DNA of 64,000 nt from Segatella buccae ATCC 33574 (lineage in GTDB: Bacteria; Bacteroidota; Bacteroidia; Bacteroidales; Bacteroidaceae): contig NZ_GL586311.1 in NCBI RefSeq assembly GCF_000184945.1, positions 400,199 through 464,198 of the forward strand, read 5' to 3'. The notes beneath the pieces were generated by a model. The model saw only the letters and a program-made list of their open reading frames with translations. It had not been told where the DNA came from and did not search any database. The translations under genes were made by a program, and so were the position numbers. Positions within the stretch are counted from its first letter, which is position 1. Each line of letters begins with the position of its first letter. Shown one piece after another: positions 31,375 to 39,376 of the stretch.

Positions 31375-31532
31375 AAGGCGTTGAAAGTGAGGAGTGAGGA
31401 TAAGAAGTACAGGAATTTAGGACACCGCTCATGGTTTATACGCCCCTGTCTCCCCACACCACTTCAAAGCAAAGAATGAGAAATATAAGGCCTTTCCTCC
31501 ATCTTAGCAGTCTTCGGGTTATATGTTTTTTA

Positions 31533-31660
31533 GTCGGCGAATGATGCGGATCAAACGAATTTATCCGCCCATATCCTTCATTCGCTCAATTCGTTAAATT
31601 CGCCGACACATTTTTATCTTTGTCAGCGAATGATGAGGATTAGGCGAATTTATCTGTCCA
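31533..31660. repeat. Short intergenic repeats built on GTCGGCGAAT
   Basis: GTCGGCGAAT (31533-31542) and its inverse ATTCGCCGAC (31598-31607) bracket about 55 bp. A further diverged direct copy starts near 31623 (CAGCGAATGATGAGGAT, then GCGAATTTATC), parallel to GCGAATGATGCGGAT and ACGAATTTATC at 31537. These occupy most of the 557-bp gap 31213-31769, which otherwise holds only the two divergent promoters. Confidence 0.5.
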
Positions 31661-31732
31661 ACAACTCATTCAGAGATAAACGCAGTTTGCCGCTGAACGA
31701 TAAGCTTCTTTCTTTTCGCAACGGTCGTTAGT

Positions 31733-31762
31733 TTTGCGGCATGGATTTTTTTCGTAACTTTG
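31733..31762 (+). promoter_or_regulatory. Promoter placed directly at the start of the Dna2-like gene
   Basis: TTTG (31733-31736), 18 nt, TAACTTTG (31755-31762). Only 7 nt separate the -7 box from the ATG at 31770, so the transcript would start at, or within a few bases of, the start codon. Confidence 0.65.
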
Positions 31763-31769
31763 CAACGTT

Positions 31770-34700
31770 ATGGCACAGAATATCACTGCAGACGAACTAT
31801 TCGGGCGCATCAGGGAACTGCTGACCGCCACAGACCTACAGCCGGCCACGCGCAACAGCATGATGCACGAGGTGCTGGTGCTGTGCTGTCACGAGGGCGT
31901 GAGAGACACAGAGCAGTCGTTCGGAAACCTCTTTTCGCAGGTGGACTTTCTTTGCAAACGACACCGTGTGGGGGTAAGTGACAAGGCCGACATACAAACC
32001 ATGCGCCGCCATAGCAACGGCAGCGAGCCCTTGGCGCGCGAAGAACTGCTCTACGACGGGCGCGCACTGAGCATCTTCGTGAGTGCCGTGATGGGCAAGG
32101 ACATTCCCTCGGGGCTTACCGAAATCATCCCTCACACTCATCGCCCGCACCAAACGGGGCAGGAAATCAACAGCCGGCAGGTGCGCTGCGTGGTGGACGG
32201 TTGGGACGACAACTGCCTCTACGCCACCCCGGATGGGGAGACGGGCGGTGAACAATATGCCGTAAGACTGCGCAACGAGACCGACGGCACTGACCACAGC
32301 TACCTCACCGGCATCATCCGCAAGGGCACACAGCTCAATCTGCTCGACTGCCATATCGAGACAGAGACAAGGGCCGACAGCGGGGGGCGGGCTTCCGGGG
32401 AAGGCCGGGGGCAACGAATGCTCACGGCACGCATCATCGTGGTGGAACCCGACTTCCTCATCGACATCAGCAGCATAGCGGCCTGCTTCGCCGAGTATGG
32501 TCACCACCCGATGCTCTACCTGCTCAACCAGATGAAACCGCGGGTCAACACGCAGGCTACACTGCTCGGAAACTTTGCCGGAGCGGCCCTCGACGACATC
32601 GTGAACAGCCGTGGAGACTACAACATGAACGACACCGTGCGGAGCAACTTCCGCGAGAAGGCCCTCGAATTTACCACCTGCCGCGACTTCAACGCCCAAA
32701 AGTTCTACGCCGATGCCCTTGTGCAAGCGGGCAATCTGCAACGGGTGGTGGACATACTCTTCGGCCACGGCAACGGGAGCACGGACAATCTTGCCCCCAC
32801 CGGGGAGGAACGGGGCATGGCCCTGCTCGAACCTTCGTTCGTGTGTGAGGCCTTGGGCATACAGGGGCGGGTGGACTTGATGACGACTGACATGCGCCTG
32901 CTGGCGGAACAGAAGTCGGGCCGCAACATGAACATCGAGCGGGGGCGGCCCAACATCGCCTATCACAGCTACCAACTCGAACCGCACTACGTGCAGTTGC
33001 TACTCTACTACGGGGTGCTGCGCTACAACTTCCGACTCGGCACAAACACGGTGGACATACGCTTGCTCTACTCCAAATATCCGCCTAAAGACGGGCTGAT
33101 GGTGGTGGCCTACTACCACCGGCTCTTCCTTGAAGCCATCGCCTACCGCAACCGGCTGGTGGCCATGCACTTCGACATAGCCCGCAAGGGCTTCGGAAGA
33201 TATGTCGGAGAACTGACTCCCGAGACGCTCAACGTGAATGGGGCGACCGACTTCTTCTACAACACCTACCTGCGCCCGCCGCTCGAAGAGCTGACGGCAC
33301 CACTCCACCGGCTCACGCCACTACAACGCGACTACTTCAACCGCATGATGACCTTTGTGGTGCGCGAACAACTAATAGGCAAGGTGGGCAGCCAAGAGGG
33401 CACCAACACGAGCAGCAGCGACTTGTGGGGAATGCCCTTGGCCGAAAAGCGGGACACGGGAAACATCTACACCGGCCTGCGCATCATGCGCAAAGAGCGC
33501 AGCAGCGACTACAACGGGTATGACACCGTAACCCTGAGCGTGCCCGAACAGGAGGAAGACTTCCTGCCCAACTTCCGCGTGGGAGACATGGTCTACCTCT
33601 ATGCCTACGCTCCTGGTGAGTCAGCGGACCACCCCCGGCAGCCGGAACGGGAACCGGACGTGAGGCACGCCATATTATATAAAGGTGTGTTGGAGGAGAT
33701 ACGCACCGACCGGATCGTAGTACACCTGAACGACGGACAGCAACGCGAGGAAGCCATCGACGCACTGCCGGGACTGCCGGCGGAGCACACGGGAGCTCCG
33801 CTCTTCGCTATAGAGCATGGCACCAGCGACATCGGAGCGGCTTCACAAATCAAAGCCCTACACCGATTTGCAGCCGCAGGTGAGGCATTCAAAGACCTGC
33901 TACTGGGCCGGCGCGCACCGGAGAGCGACCCGAGCCGGCAACTCACACGCCCTTACGACGCCACACTCGACGACATTTTGCTGCGTGCCAAACAGGCAAG
34001 CGACTACTTTCTGCTCGTGGGCCCGCCGGGGACAGGCAAGACCAGCCGTGCGCTGCGCTTCATGGTGGAGGAGGCACTGGCCTCCCATCGGGCCGGCGAC
34101 GGGACAAGCAACACCTCGCTGCTACTCTTGTCGTACACCAACCGCGCCGTTGACGAGATTTGCGACATGCTCATCGGGGCCGGCATCGACTTCCTGCGCA
34201 TAGGCAATGAGTTCTCGTGCGACACCCGTTTCCGCCCTCATCTCATCGGCAAAGCCATAGCCGAGCACCCGCGGCTCGACGACATGCGTCACCGGCTGAC
34301 TGCCACCAACGTCATCGTGGGCACCACATCAATGATAGCCTCGCGGCCCTACATCTTCGACTTGAAACGCTTCGACCTTGCCATCATCGACGAAGCAGGC
34401 CAGATATTGGAACCCAACATCATTGGTCTGCTGGCCATGTTGGCCGACAGACCGGCGGAAGATGGCGGACAGGCGACAGACGGCAGCCGACTTCGCCGCC
34501 CGAAATTCATCCTCATAGGCGACCACAAGCAGCTGCCGGCCGTGGTGCAACAGTCGGAGAAAGAGTCGGCCGTAGCCGAACAGTCGCTCCGAGACATCTG
34601 TTTGGACAACTGCCGCAACTCGCTTTTTGAGCGTCTGCTGCGCTGGGAACGCCACGAGGGGCGCGAAGCATTCGTCGGCATCTTGCGCCGACAGGGACGC

Positions 34701-35378
34701 ATGCACCCGGACGTGGCCGAATTTCCCAACCGCATGTTCTATCACGACGAGCATCTGGAGCCCGTACCCTGCCCCCATCAGAAAGAGACGGCCCTCTATC
34801 CGCCTGCTGTCGTCGCCCGCTATGCCGGCCGCTCGGACCTTGACGACCTGCTGCTTTCCCACCGCATGGTGTTCATCCCTTCAGAATTTTGCAGGCAACC
34901 CAACGTGTCGGAAAAGGTGAATATACGCGAGGCCGACACCGTGTGCGAAGTGCTGCAGCGTGTCTATGCCTACTACGGCGACCGGTTCGACCCGGACAAG
35001 ACGGTGGGTGTCATCGTGCCCTATCGCAACCAGATAGCCATGATACGCAAACGCATGGAGCGACTCGGCCTACCGGGACTGGAACGCGTGAGCATCGACA
35101 CCGTGGAGCGCTATCAGGGAAGCCAGCGCGATGTCATCATCTACTCGTTCACCATACAGAATCGCTGGCAAATGGAGTTCCTCACAGCCAGCAGTTTCGT
35201 GGAAAACGGGCACATCATCGACCGCAAACTCAATGTGGCCATCACCCGGGCACGCAGGCAAATGGTGATGACAGGCAATCCGAACGTACTCCACAACAAC
35301 TTGGTTTTCAGACAGTTAATAAACTTTTGCAGAGAAAAAGGAGGCTTTCCGGACATGAAAAAGAACAAAAGAGACTAA
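31770..35378 (+). CDS. Dna2-like nuclease-helicase (RecB-type nuclease plus SF1B helicase)
   Basis: A 1202-aa protein for cleaving and unwinding DNA with ends or flaps, probably in repair or replication. Seen: a PD-(D/E)XK nuclease block with GIQGRVDL (Asp369), LLAEQKSG (Glu380, Lys382) and the downstream HYVQLLLYYGVL. Then follow helicase motifs of the UPF1/Dna2 type: Walker A GPPGTGKT (about 752), Ia LSYTNRAVDEI, II IIDEAGQ (about 873), III GDHKQLPAV (about 917), IV RRQGRMHPDV, V DTVERYQGSQRDVII and VI NVAITRARRQ (about 1156). The nuclease-then-helicase order is that of Dna2. The iron-sulfur cysteine cluster of eukaryotic Dna2 is not evident. No phage or defence partners adjoin it; it stands alone. 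If transcription starts where the promoter predicts, the mRNA is almost leaderless. A later start (Met at codon 31) is possible. Confidence 0.82.
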   Translation: MAQNITADELFGRIRELLTATDLQPATRNSMMHEVLVLCCHEGVRDTEQSFGNLFSQVDFLCKRHRVGVSDKADIQTMRRHSNGSEPLAREELLYDGRALSIFVSAVMGKDIPSGLTEIIPHTHRPHQTGQEINSRQVRCVVDGWDDNCLYATPDGETGGEQYAVRLRNETDGTDHSYLTGIIRKGTQLNLLDCHIETETRADSGGRASGEGRGQRMLTARIIVVEPDFLIDISSIAACFAEYGHHPMLYLLNQMKPRVNTQATLLGNFAGAALDDIVNSRGDYNMNDTVRSNFREKALEFTTCRDFNAQKFYADALVQAGNLQRVVDILFGHGNGSTDNLAPTGEERGMALLEPSFVCEALGIQGRVDLMTTDMRLLAEQKSGRNMNIERGRPNIAYHSYQLEPHYVQLLLYYGVLRYNFRLGTNTVDIRLLYSKYPPKDGLMVVAYYHRLFLEAIAYRNRLVAMHFDIARKGFGRYVGELTPETLNVNGATDFFYNTYLRPPLEELTAPLHRLTPLQRDYFNRMMTFVVREQLIGKVGSQEGTNTSSSDLWGMPLAEKRDTGNIYTGLRIMRKERSSDYNGYDTVTLSVPEQEEDFLPNFRVGDMVYLYAYAPGESADHPRQPEREPDVRHAILYKGVLEEIRTDRIVVHLNDGQQREEAIDALPGLPAEHTGAPLFAIEHGTSDIGAASQIKALHRFAAAGEAFKDLLLGRRAPESDPSRQLTRPYDATLDDILLRAKQASDYFLLVGPPGTGKTSRALRFMVEEALASHRAGDGTSNTSLLLLSYTNRAVDEICDMLIGAGIDFLRIGNEFSCDTRFRPHLIGKAIAEHPRLDDMRHRLTATNVIVGTTSMIASRPYIFDLKRFDLAIIDEAGQILEPNIIGLLAMLADRPAEDGGQATDGSRLRRPKFILIGDHKQLPAVVQQSEKESAVAEQSLRDICLDNCRNSLFERLLRWERHEGREAFVGILRRQGRMHPDVAEFPNRMFYHDEHLEPVPCPHQKETALYPPAVVARYAGRSDLDDLLLSHRMVFIPSEFCRQPNVSEKVNIREADTVCEVLQRVYAYYGDRFDPDKTVGVIVPYRNQIAMIRKRMERLGLPGLERVSIDTVERYQGSQRDVIIYSFTIQNRWQMEFLTASSFVENGHIIDRKLNVAITRARRQMVMTGNPNVLHNNLVFRQLINFCREKGGFPDMKKNKRD

Positions 35379-35395
35379 AAATAACTGTTAAATTA

Positions 35396-35427
35396 TTTCC
35401 CCAAAACAAAAAAACAACATAACTTTG
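35396..35427 (+). promoter_or_regulatory. Promoter of the OmpX-like gene
   Basis: TTTC (35396-35399), 20 nt, TAACTTTG (35420-35427); the leader to the start codon at 35495 is about 60 nt and AT-rich. Confidence 0.6.
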
Positions 35428-35494
35428 CAGCGGATTCAGGAATATCAGTCCGTAAAAGGACTGAATAATTAAGAACTATTTTAAAAAGGAATTT

Positions 35495-36052
35495 ATGAAA
35501 AAGTTTTTGATGACTGTAGTTGCAACTGCTTTAGTTGCTGTAAGTGCTAACGCACAAGTTTATGTAGGTGGCAACTTCGGTGTTGCAAGTTCTAAGGTTA
35601 AAGGTGGCGAAAGTGTTACCACCTATGCCGTTCTCCCCGAGATTGGCTACAACCTCAACAAGGATTGGGCGCTTGGCACAACCGTAGGTTTCGGTAAGGG
35701 CACTCCCGTCGAGATTGAAGGCGAAAGCTCCAACTATCTCACCGTGGCTCCCTATGCCCGCTACACTTTCGTTCACTCCAAGTTCGTCAACGTGTTTATG
35801 GACGGTGGTTTCGGTTACACACACTACAACCACGCAGGCGACCCCCTCTCTACTTCTGTTGACGTATGGAACGTAGGTTTGAAGCCCGGTGTGGCCGTTA
35901 ACCTCAGCAGCAAGTTCAGCTTCGTTGCCCATGTAGGCTTCCTCGGTTGGAAAACCAGCAAGCCCGACTACGATGGTGCCAAGAGCAGCAATGCTTGGGG
36001 CGTGGATCTCGATGGCAACAACGTGACCTTCGGTTTCTACTACAACTTCTAA
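35495..36052 (+). CDS. OmpX-like outer-membrane beta-barrel protein
   Basis: A 185-aa exported protein that should form a small eight-strand outer-membrane barrel. Seen: signal peptide MKKFLMTVVATALVAVSANA; alternating amphipathic strands (VYVGGNFGVASSKV, LPEIGYNLNKDWALGTTVGF, VAPYARYTFVHSKFVNVFMD, VGLKPGVAVNLSSKFSFVAH); and a terminal strand ending VTFGFYYNF with the aromatic C-terminal residue used by the barrel assembly machinery. Members of this group are abundant surface proteins; a specific ligand is unknown. It has its own promoter and a strong terminator. Confidence 0.88.
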   Translation: MKKFLMTVVATALVAVSANAQVYVGGNFGVASSKVKGGESVTTYAVLPEIGYNLNKDWALGTTVGFGKGTPVEIEGESSNYLTVAPYARYTFVHSKFVNVFMDGGFGYTHYNHAGDPLSTSVDVWNVGLKPGVAVNLSSKFSFVAHVGFLGWKTSKPDYDGAKSSNAWGVDLDGNNVTFGFYYNF

Positions 36053-36097
36053 TCTGGCGTGGCTCCGTGCCGGAGCCTACACCGGAAGAGAAATACA

Positions 36098-36140
36098 AAA
36101 CCGCCGCTTGAATGAAATCGTTCAAGCGGCGGTTTTCTTT
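36098..36140 (+). terminator. Terminator after the OmpX-like gene
   Basis: AAACCGCCGCTTGAA (36098-36112) pairs perfectly with TTCAAGCGGCGGTTT (36121-36135), 8-nt loop, followed by TCTTT. A second small hairpin, GGCTCCG-TGC-CGGAGCC (36061-36077), lies between the stop and this terminator. Confidence 0.9.
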
Positions 36141-36193
36141 GTTGATGCCGCTGTTGCCGGCGTGCATCTATACTAAGGTGAAAATTATGGGCA

Positions 36194-36271
36194 TAAAAAA
36201 TGGGGCTCCGCCGAGTCCCAACCTTTTGTTAACCTTAAATCTAATACTATGAAAAACACAATGCAAAGATA
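36194..36271 (-). ncRNA. Candidate small RNA, minus strand
   Basis: Minus-strand TATCTTTG (36264-36271) with ATTG at the -33 position (36291-36294, 19-nt spacer) would start a transcript near 36258. About 40 nt on, GGGACTC (36213-36219) and GAGCCCC (36202-36208) form a hairpin with one mismatch, directly followed by ATTTTTT. The unit would be about 65 nt and contains no start codon with a useful frame. Both ends are predicted only from sequence. Confidence 0.45.
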
Positions 36272-36372
36272 AGCGTTTTCTCTTAAACCGCAATGAATAT
36301 TGCAAAAAATCACACATACAGCACTTATTTCTTGATTTAAATCAATCAAAAGGCACTTATTGGTACAAAATA

Positions 36373-36404
36373 TTTGGCTATATAAAAAAGAATACCTATC
36401 TTTG
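36373..36404 (+). promoter_or_regulatory. Promoter upstream of greA
   Basis: TTTG (36373-36376), 20 nt, TATCTTTG (36397-36404): a full consensus match. The first start codon (greA) lies 125 nt downstream, leaving room for a structured leader. Confidence 0.75.
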
Positions 36405-36408
36405 CAAA

Positions 36409-36485
36409 AGTAGAACAAGGAAATACTGAGATAATCGAGGATATGGATTCCGACATGAACTGATGTCGGAATTCTTTATTTTATT
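36409..36485 (+). ncRNA. greA leader RNA ending in an intrinsic terminator
   Basis: From the predicted start near 36409, transcription meets ATTCCGACAT (36447-36456) and ATGTCGGAAT (36463-36472), a perfect 10-bp stem with a 6-nt loop, then TCTTTATTTTATT. This is a convincing intrinsic terminator 45 nt before greA and on the same strand. Transcripts should therefore either end as a 65-75-nt RNA or read through into greA. Confidence 0.65.
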
Positions 36486-36528
36486 GTCTCCGGGAAAAGC
36501 TATTATTAACTAATAAAAATATTGAATT

Positions 36529-36996
36529 ATGGCTTACATGTCACAAGAGGGCTACGACAAGCTCGTAGCCGAACTGAAGCGCTTGGAGTCTATCGAACGC
36601 CCGAAGGCTTCAGCAGCAATCGCAGAGGCCCGCGACAAGGGCGACTTGAGTGAAAATTCGGAATATGATGCGGCCAAGGAAGCACAGGCTCACCTTGAAG
36701 ATAAGATCAATCGCATGAAAACAACCATTGCCGAAGCAAAGATTGTGGACACCTCGCGCCTGAGTGCCGATGCCGTGCAGATACTCTCAACAGTGGAAAT
36801 GACCAACATGGGCAACAAGGCCAAGATGACCTATACCATCGTGAGCGAGAGCGAAGCCAACTTGAAAGAGGGCAAAATATCCATCAAGACCCCTATCGCC
36901 CAAGGCCTGCTGAACAAGAAGGTGGGCGATGTGGCTGAGATCAAAATTCCCAGCGGAACCATCAAACTGCGCATTGACAAAATCACCATCGAATAA
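36529..36996 (+). CDS. greA: Transcription elongation factor GreA
   Basis: A 155-aa secondary-channel factor that makes stalled RNA polymerase cleave its own transcript and resume. Seen: N-terminal coiled coil (about 8-75) with the acidic tip DLSENSEYDAAKEAQ, carrying Asp39 and Glu42 that place the catalytic magnesium; and a C-terminal FKBP-like domain with the end SIKTPIAQGLLNKKVGDVAE and IKIPSGTIKLRIDKI. Length and both domains are complete. The HIT gene follows after 12 bp, so the two form one operon. A terminator in the leader suggests expression is set by attenuation. Confidence 0.96.
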   Translation: MAYMSQEGYDKLVAELKRLESIERPKASAAIAEARDKGDLSENSEYDAAKEAQAHLEDKINRMKTTIAEAKIVDTSRLSADAVQILSTVEMTNMGNKAKMTYTIVSESEANLKEGKISIKTPIAQGLLNKKVGDVAEIKIPSGTIKLRIDKITIE

Positions 36997-37008
36997 GAAA
37001 GGGGCAAC

Positions 37009-37407
37009 ATGAGCATCTTCTCAAAGATAGCTGCGGGGGAAATCCCGAGCTACAAATGCGCCGAGAACGATAAGTTCTACGCATTTCTCGACATCAGTCC
37101 ACTGGCCAAAGGGCACACGCTTGTGATTCCACGCCGGGAGACGGACTACATCTTCGACATGGAAGACGGCGAACTGGCCGACTTTCAGGTGTTCGCCAAA
37201 AAGGTGGCTACGGCACTCAGGGCGGCTTTCCCTTGCAAGAAGGTGGCACAGGTGGTGCTCGGACTCGAAGTGCCCCATGCCCATATCCACCTCATTCCGA
37301 TCAACAGTGAGGCTGATGTGGATTTCCGCAAGGAGCATCTCAAACTCTCGGAAGCCGAATTCAAGGAAATCTCAGAGAAGATTTACGCCGAATTCAAGAA
37401 ACTCTGA
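37009..37407 (+). CDS. HIT family nucleotide hydrolase (HINT-like)
   Basis: A 132-aa histidine-triad protein that hydrolyses nucleoside phosphoramidates or related nucleotides. Seen: FSKIAAGEIPSYKCAENDKFYAFLDI at the start, GHTLVIPRRE, and the triad HAHIHLIP (about residues 89-96) near the C-terminus. It is complete and 12 bp downstream of greA, presumably cotranscribed; the pairing suggests general housekeeping. A weak hairpin (CCTGCC/GGCAGG) follows near 37413-37435. Confidence 0.93.
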   Translation: MSIFSKIAAGEIPSYKCAENDKFYAFLDISPLAKGHTLVIPRRETDYIFDMEDGELADFQVFAKKVATALRAAFPCKKVAQVVLGLEVPHAHIHLIPINSEADVDFRKEHLKLSEAEFKEISEKIYAEFKKL

Positions 37408-37509
37408 CAGCCTGCCTGACTCTGTCCAAAGGCAGGGGTAAAAAGAAAAAAGGCGAAGAAGTAAAAGGGTAAAGGATGAGATGAGTACACGCATTGGTCA
37501 CACACACAT

Positions 37510-37905
37510 CATGATTTGGTGAAAGGTGTCTCCGCAAAATGCCGCGCGATGGCGAATAATATTAACAAAAACACTTCCGCCAAAACGATCCATCCAGAAC
37601 CGAAAGCCGGCTTTAGAACACCCGAAAAGCCGATCCATATTCCCATTTGGGCTCTTCGAATTTGCAAAAGAGCCACACTTGAAAGCTGAAAGGGCCACAG
37701 TTCCGCTGCAACTGTGGCCCTTTTGCAAGCCCGTTTTGGCCCTTTCAGCCCCGTTTTCGGGTCAAATTTTGTGTTCACAAAATTCAAACGACTGATTATC
37801 AGTGTTTTAAAAACGTCGCCAAATTTGCGCATTTGCGTCGGGCAGGGCGTTTGTCGAGAATATCGCAAGCAGAGAGGCCGAAAACGAACAAATAATTTAA
37901 CAATC
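37510..37905 (+). repeat. Long dispersed repeat, copy A, with central palindrome
   Basis: About 395 bp that aligns along its whole length, with scattered mismatches, to the reverse complement of 45260-45655. The centre is GGGCCACAGTT (37692-37702) and AACTGTGGCCC (37710-37720), a perfect 11-bp stem. Matching landmarks in the second copy are AATAATATTAACAAAA near 37555, GAAAGCCGGC near 37610 and ATATCGCAAGCAGAGAGGC near 37860. Open frames exist in it but run in several frames at once, so I do not call them genes. It fills the 538-bp gap between the HIT gene and manC. Confidence 0.85.
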
Positions 37906-37945
37906 GTCATCCGGCAGTTTCCCAGCCGGACAGCGACCGGTCCGT

Positions 37946-39034
37946 TCAGACAAACTCCTCCCCTTTCTTCATCCGCACCTCGTTGACATACTTGCGTATC
38001 AACGACGAAGAGTCTTCCTTCTTGCAAATGAGAAGCACATTGTCCTTCTCGGCGACGATGTAACCGTCGAGCCCATTGATGACCCCCAGCCGTCCGTGTG
38101 AGAGTTTGATCACGTTGTTGCGGCAGTCTTCAAGCAGCACATCGCTGTCCACCACCACGTTGTCTCCTTCCCCCTTGCTCATGGCCTCATAGATGGTGTG
38201 CCACGTTCCGAGGTCGGCCCAGCCGAAATCACATTTCATCACATACACGTTTTCCGACTTCTCGAGTATCGCAAAGTCTATCGAGAGATTGGGATAGGAG
38301 GGGAAGTTCTCCTTCATGTAAGCATCTTCATCAGCCGGTGAGACTGCTCGGTCTTCCCCATTGAACAAACGGAGCACCGGAGGCAACACCCTTGAGAAGC
38401 ATTCCTGAAGGTTGGCCACATTGGAAATGTAGATGCCGGTGTTCCAGTAAAACTCCCCACTGTCTACAAACATGCGGGCAAATTCGCGGTCGGGCTTCTC
38501 CGTGAACGCCTTCACCCGATAGAGGTCGTGCCCCTCCTGCTCCCCCAACTGAATGTAGCCATAGCCCGGTTCGGGCCGCGTGGGCTTGATACCCAAGGCA
38601 AGGAAACAATCGCGGGAAGCTACAAACTCGAGTCCCTCTTGCACATTCTGGCTGAAAGCCTCCTCGTTGAACACCGTCTGGTCGGAAGGAATCGTGATGA
38701 TGCAGGCCTCCGGATTGAGACGCGCTATGCGGTAAGTGGCCCAGGCTATGCTTGGGGCAGTGTTGCGATGAATGGGTTCCACCAGCAAATTGTCGGCCGG
38801 CAGCTCAGGCAACTGGCTGCGCACAAGGTCGGCATACTGCATATTGGTATTGATGAAAATATGACCCGGTGGAATAATTTTCGCCATCCTGTCGTAGGTA
38901 TTCTGCAACTGCGTGCGCCCGGTTCCGAAAAAATCAACAAACTGCTTGGGATATTGTTCACGGCTGCATGGCCATAATCTCCTGCCTTTGCCGCCGGCCA
39001 GTATCACACAAAAGTTATTATCCGTATTGGTCAT
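37946..39034 (-). CDS. manC: Mannose-1-phosphate guanylyltransferase
   Basis: A 362-aa nucleotidyltransferase that makes GDP-mannose from mannose-1-phosphate and GTP, for surface glycans. Seen: the nucleotide-binding start VILAGGKGRRLWPCSREQYPKQF; EPIHRNTAPSIAWAT; TIPSDQ; FTEKPD; YWNTGIYI; and DFGWADLGTW. There is no C-terminal cupin (isomerase) domain, so it is the short single-function form. It is divergent from the permease genes and followed by the dispersed repeat. Its own upstream 38 nt contain only a near-match -7 (TTAATTTG on the minus strand). Confidence 0.92.
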   Translation of the reverse strand: MTNTDNNFCVILAGGKGRRLWPCSREQYPKQFVDFFGTGRTQLQNTYDRMAKIIPPGHIFINTNMQYADLVRSQLPELPADNLLVEPIHRNTAPSIAWATYRIARLNPEACIITIPSDQTVFNEEAFSQNVQEGLEFVASRDCFLALGIKPTRPEPGYGYIQLGEQEGHDLYRVKAFTEKPDREFARMFVDSGEFYWNTGIYISNVANLQECFSRVLPPVLRLFNGEDRAVSPADEDAYMKENFPSYPNLSIDFAILEKSENVYVMKCDFGWADLGTWHTIYEAMSKGEGDNVVVDSDVLLEDCRNNVIKLSHGRLGVINGLDGYIVAEKDNVLLICKKEDSSSLIRKYVNEVRMKKGEEFV

Positions 39035-39376
39035 ATACTATTAGGTTTTGTTTTCCATTGCGAATATACAAATTAAAAACGGACAAGCCAACTAATTGCC
39101 CACACATTTAATAATGTTCCACAAATCCAAACACTATTTAGAGTATCCCTCTTCCCCCTCCATCCCCTGTCCAATTATTAGGCAGCGGTGTCCAACATTT
39201 AGACACACACACCTTTAATGGTTTTCACCTAACATGCTAACCACCAACACTTTGCCTGTTTTGGCATGGCTATTGTTCGAAAAACGTAAAGGAAACGTGC
39301 CCATCAAGGCACCATCAACCAATCTTCCTCCCGTTCGCCCATGTCGGATGCGGAAAGACAACAAAGAAGAAAAGTC
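39035..39376. other. Divergent gap between manC and the first permease
   Basis: 342 bp with no RNA or gene recognised. Polypyrimidine runs (near 39150-39170) and an A/C-rich stretch around 39205 are visible; no exact -33/-7 pair was found on the plus strand, so the permease promoter is unassigned. Confidence 0.4.

Noticed and set aside
36185-36418. 77-codon minus-strand ORF between the OmpX-like gene and greA
   Set aside because: Runs across two promoters and a hairpin; better explained by short RNA units.
37509-38027. Open frames in repeat copy A (and 45271-45721 in copy B), which give similar peptides in both copies
   Set aside because: Similarity follows from the DNA repeat itself; several frames are open at once and no domain or start site supports a gene.
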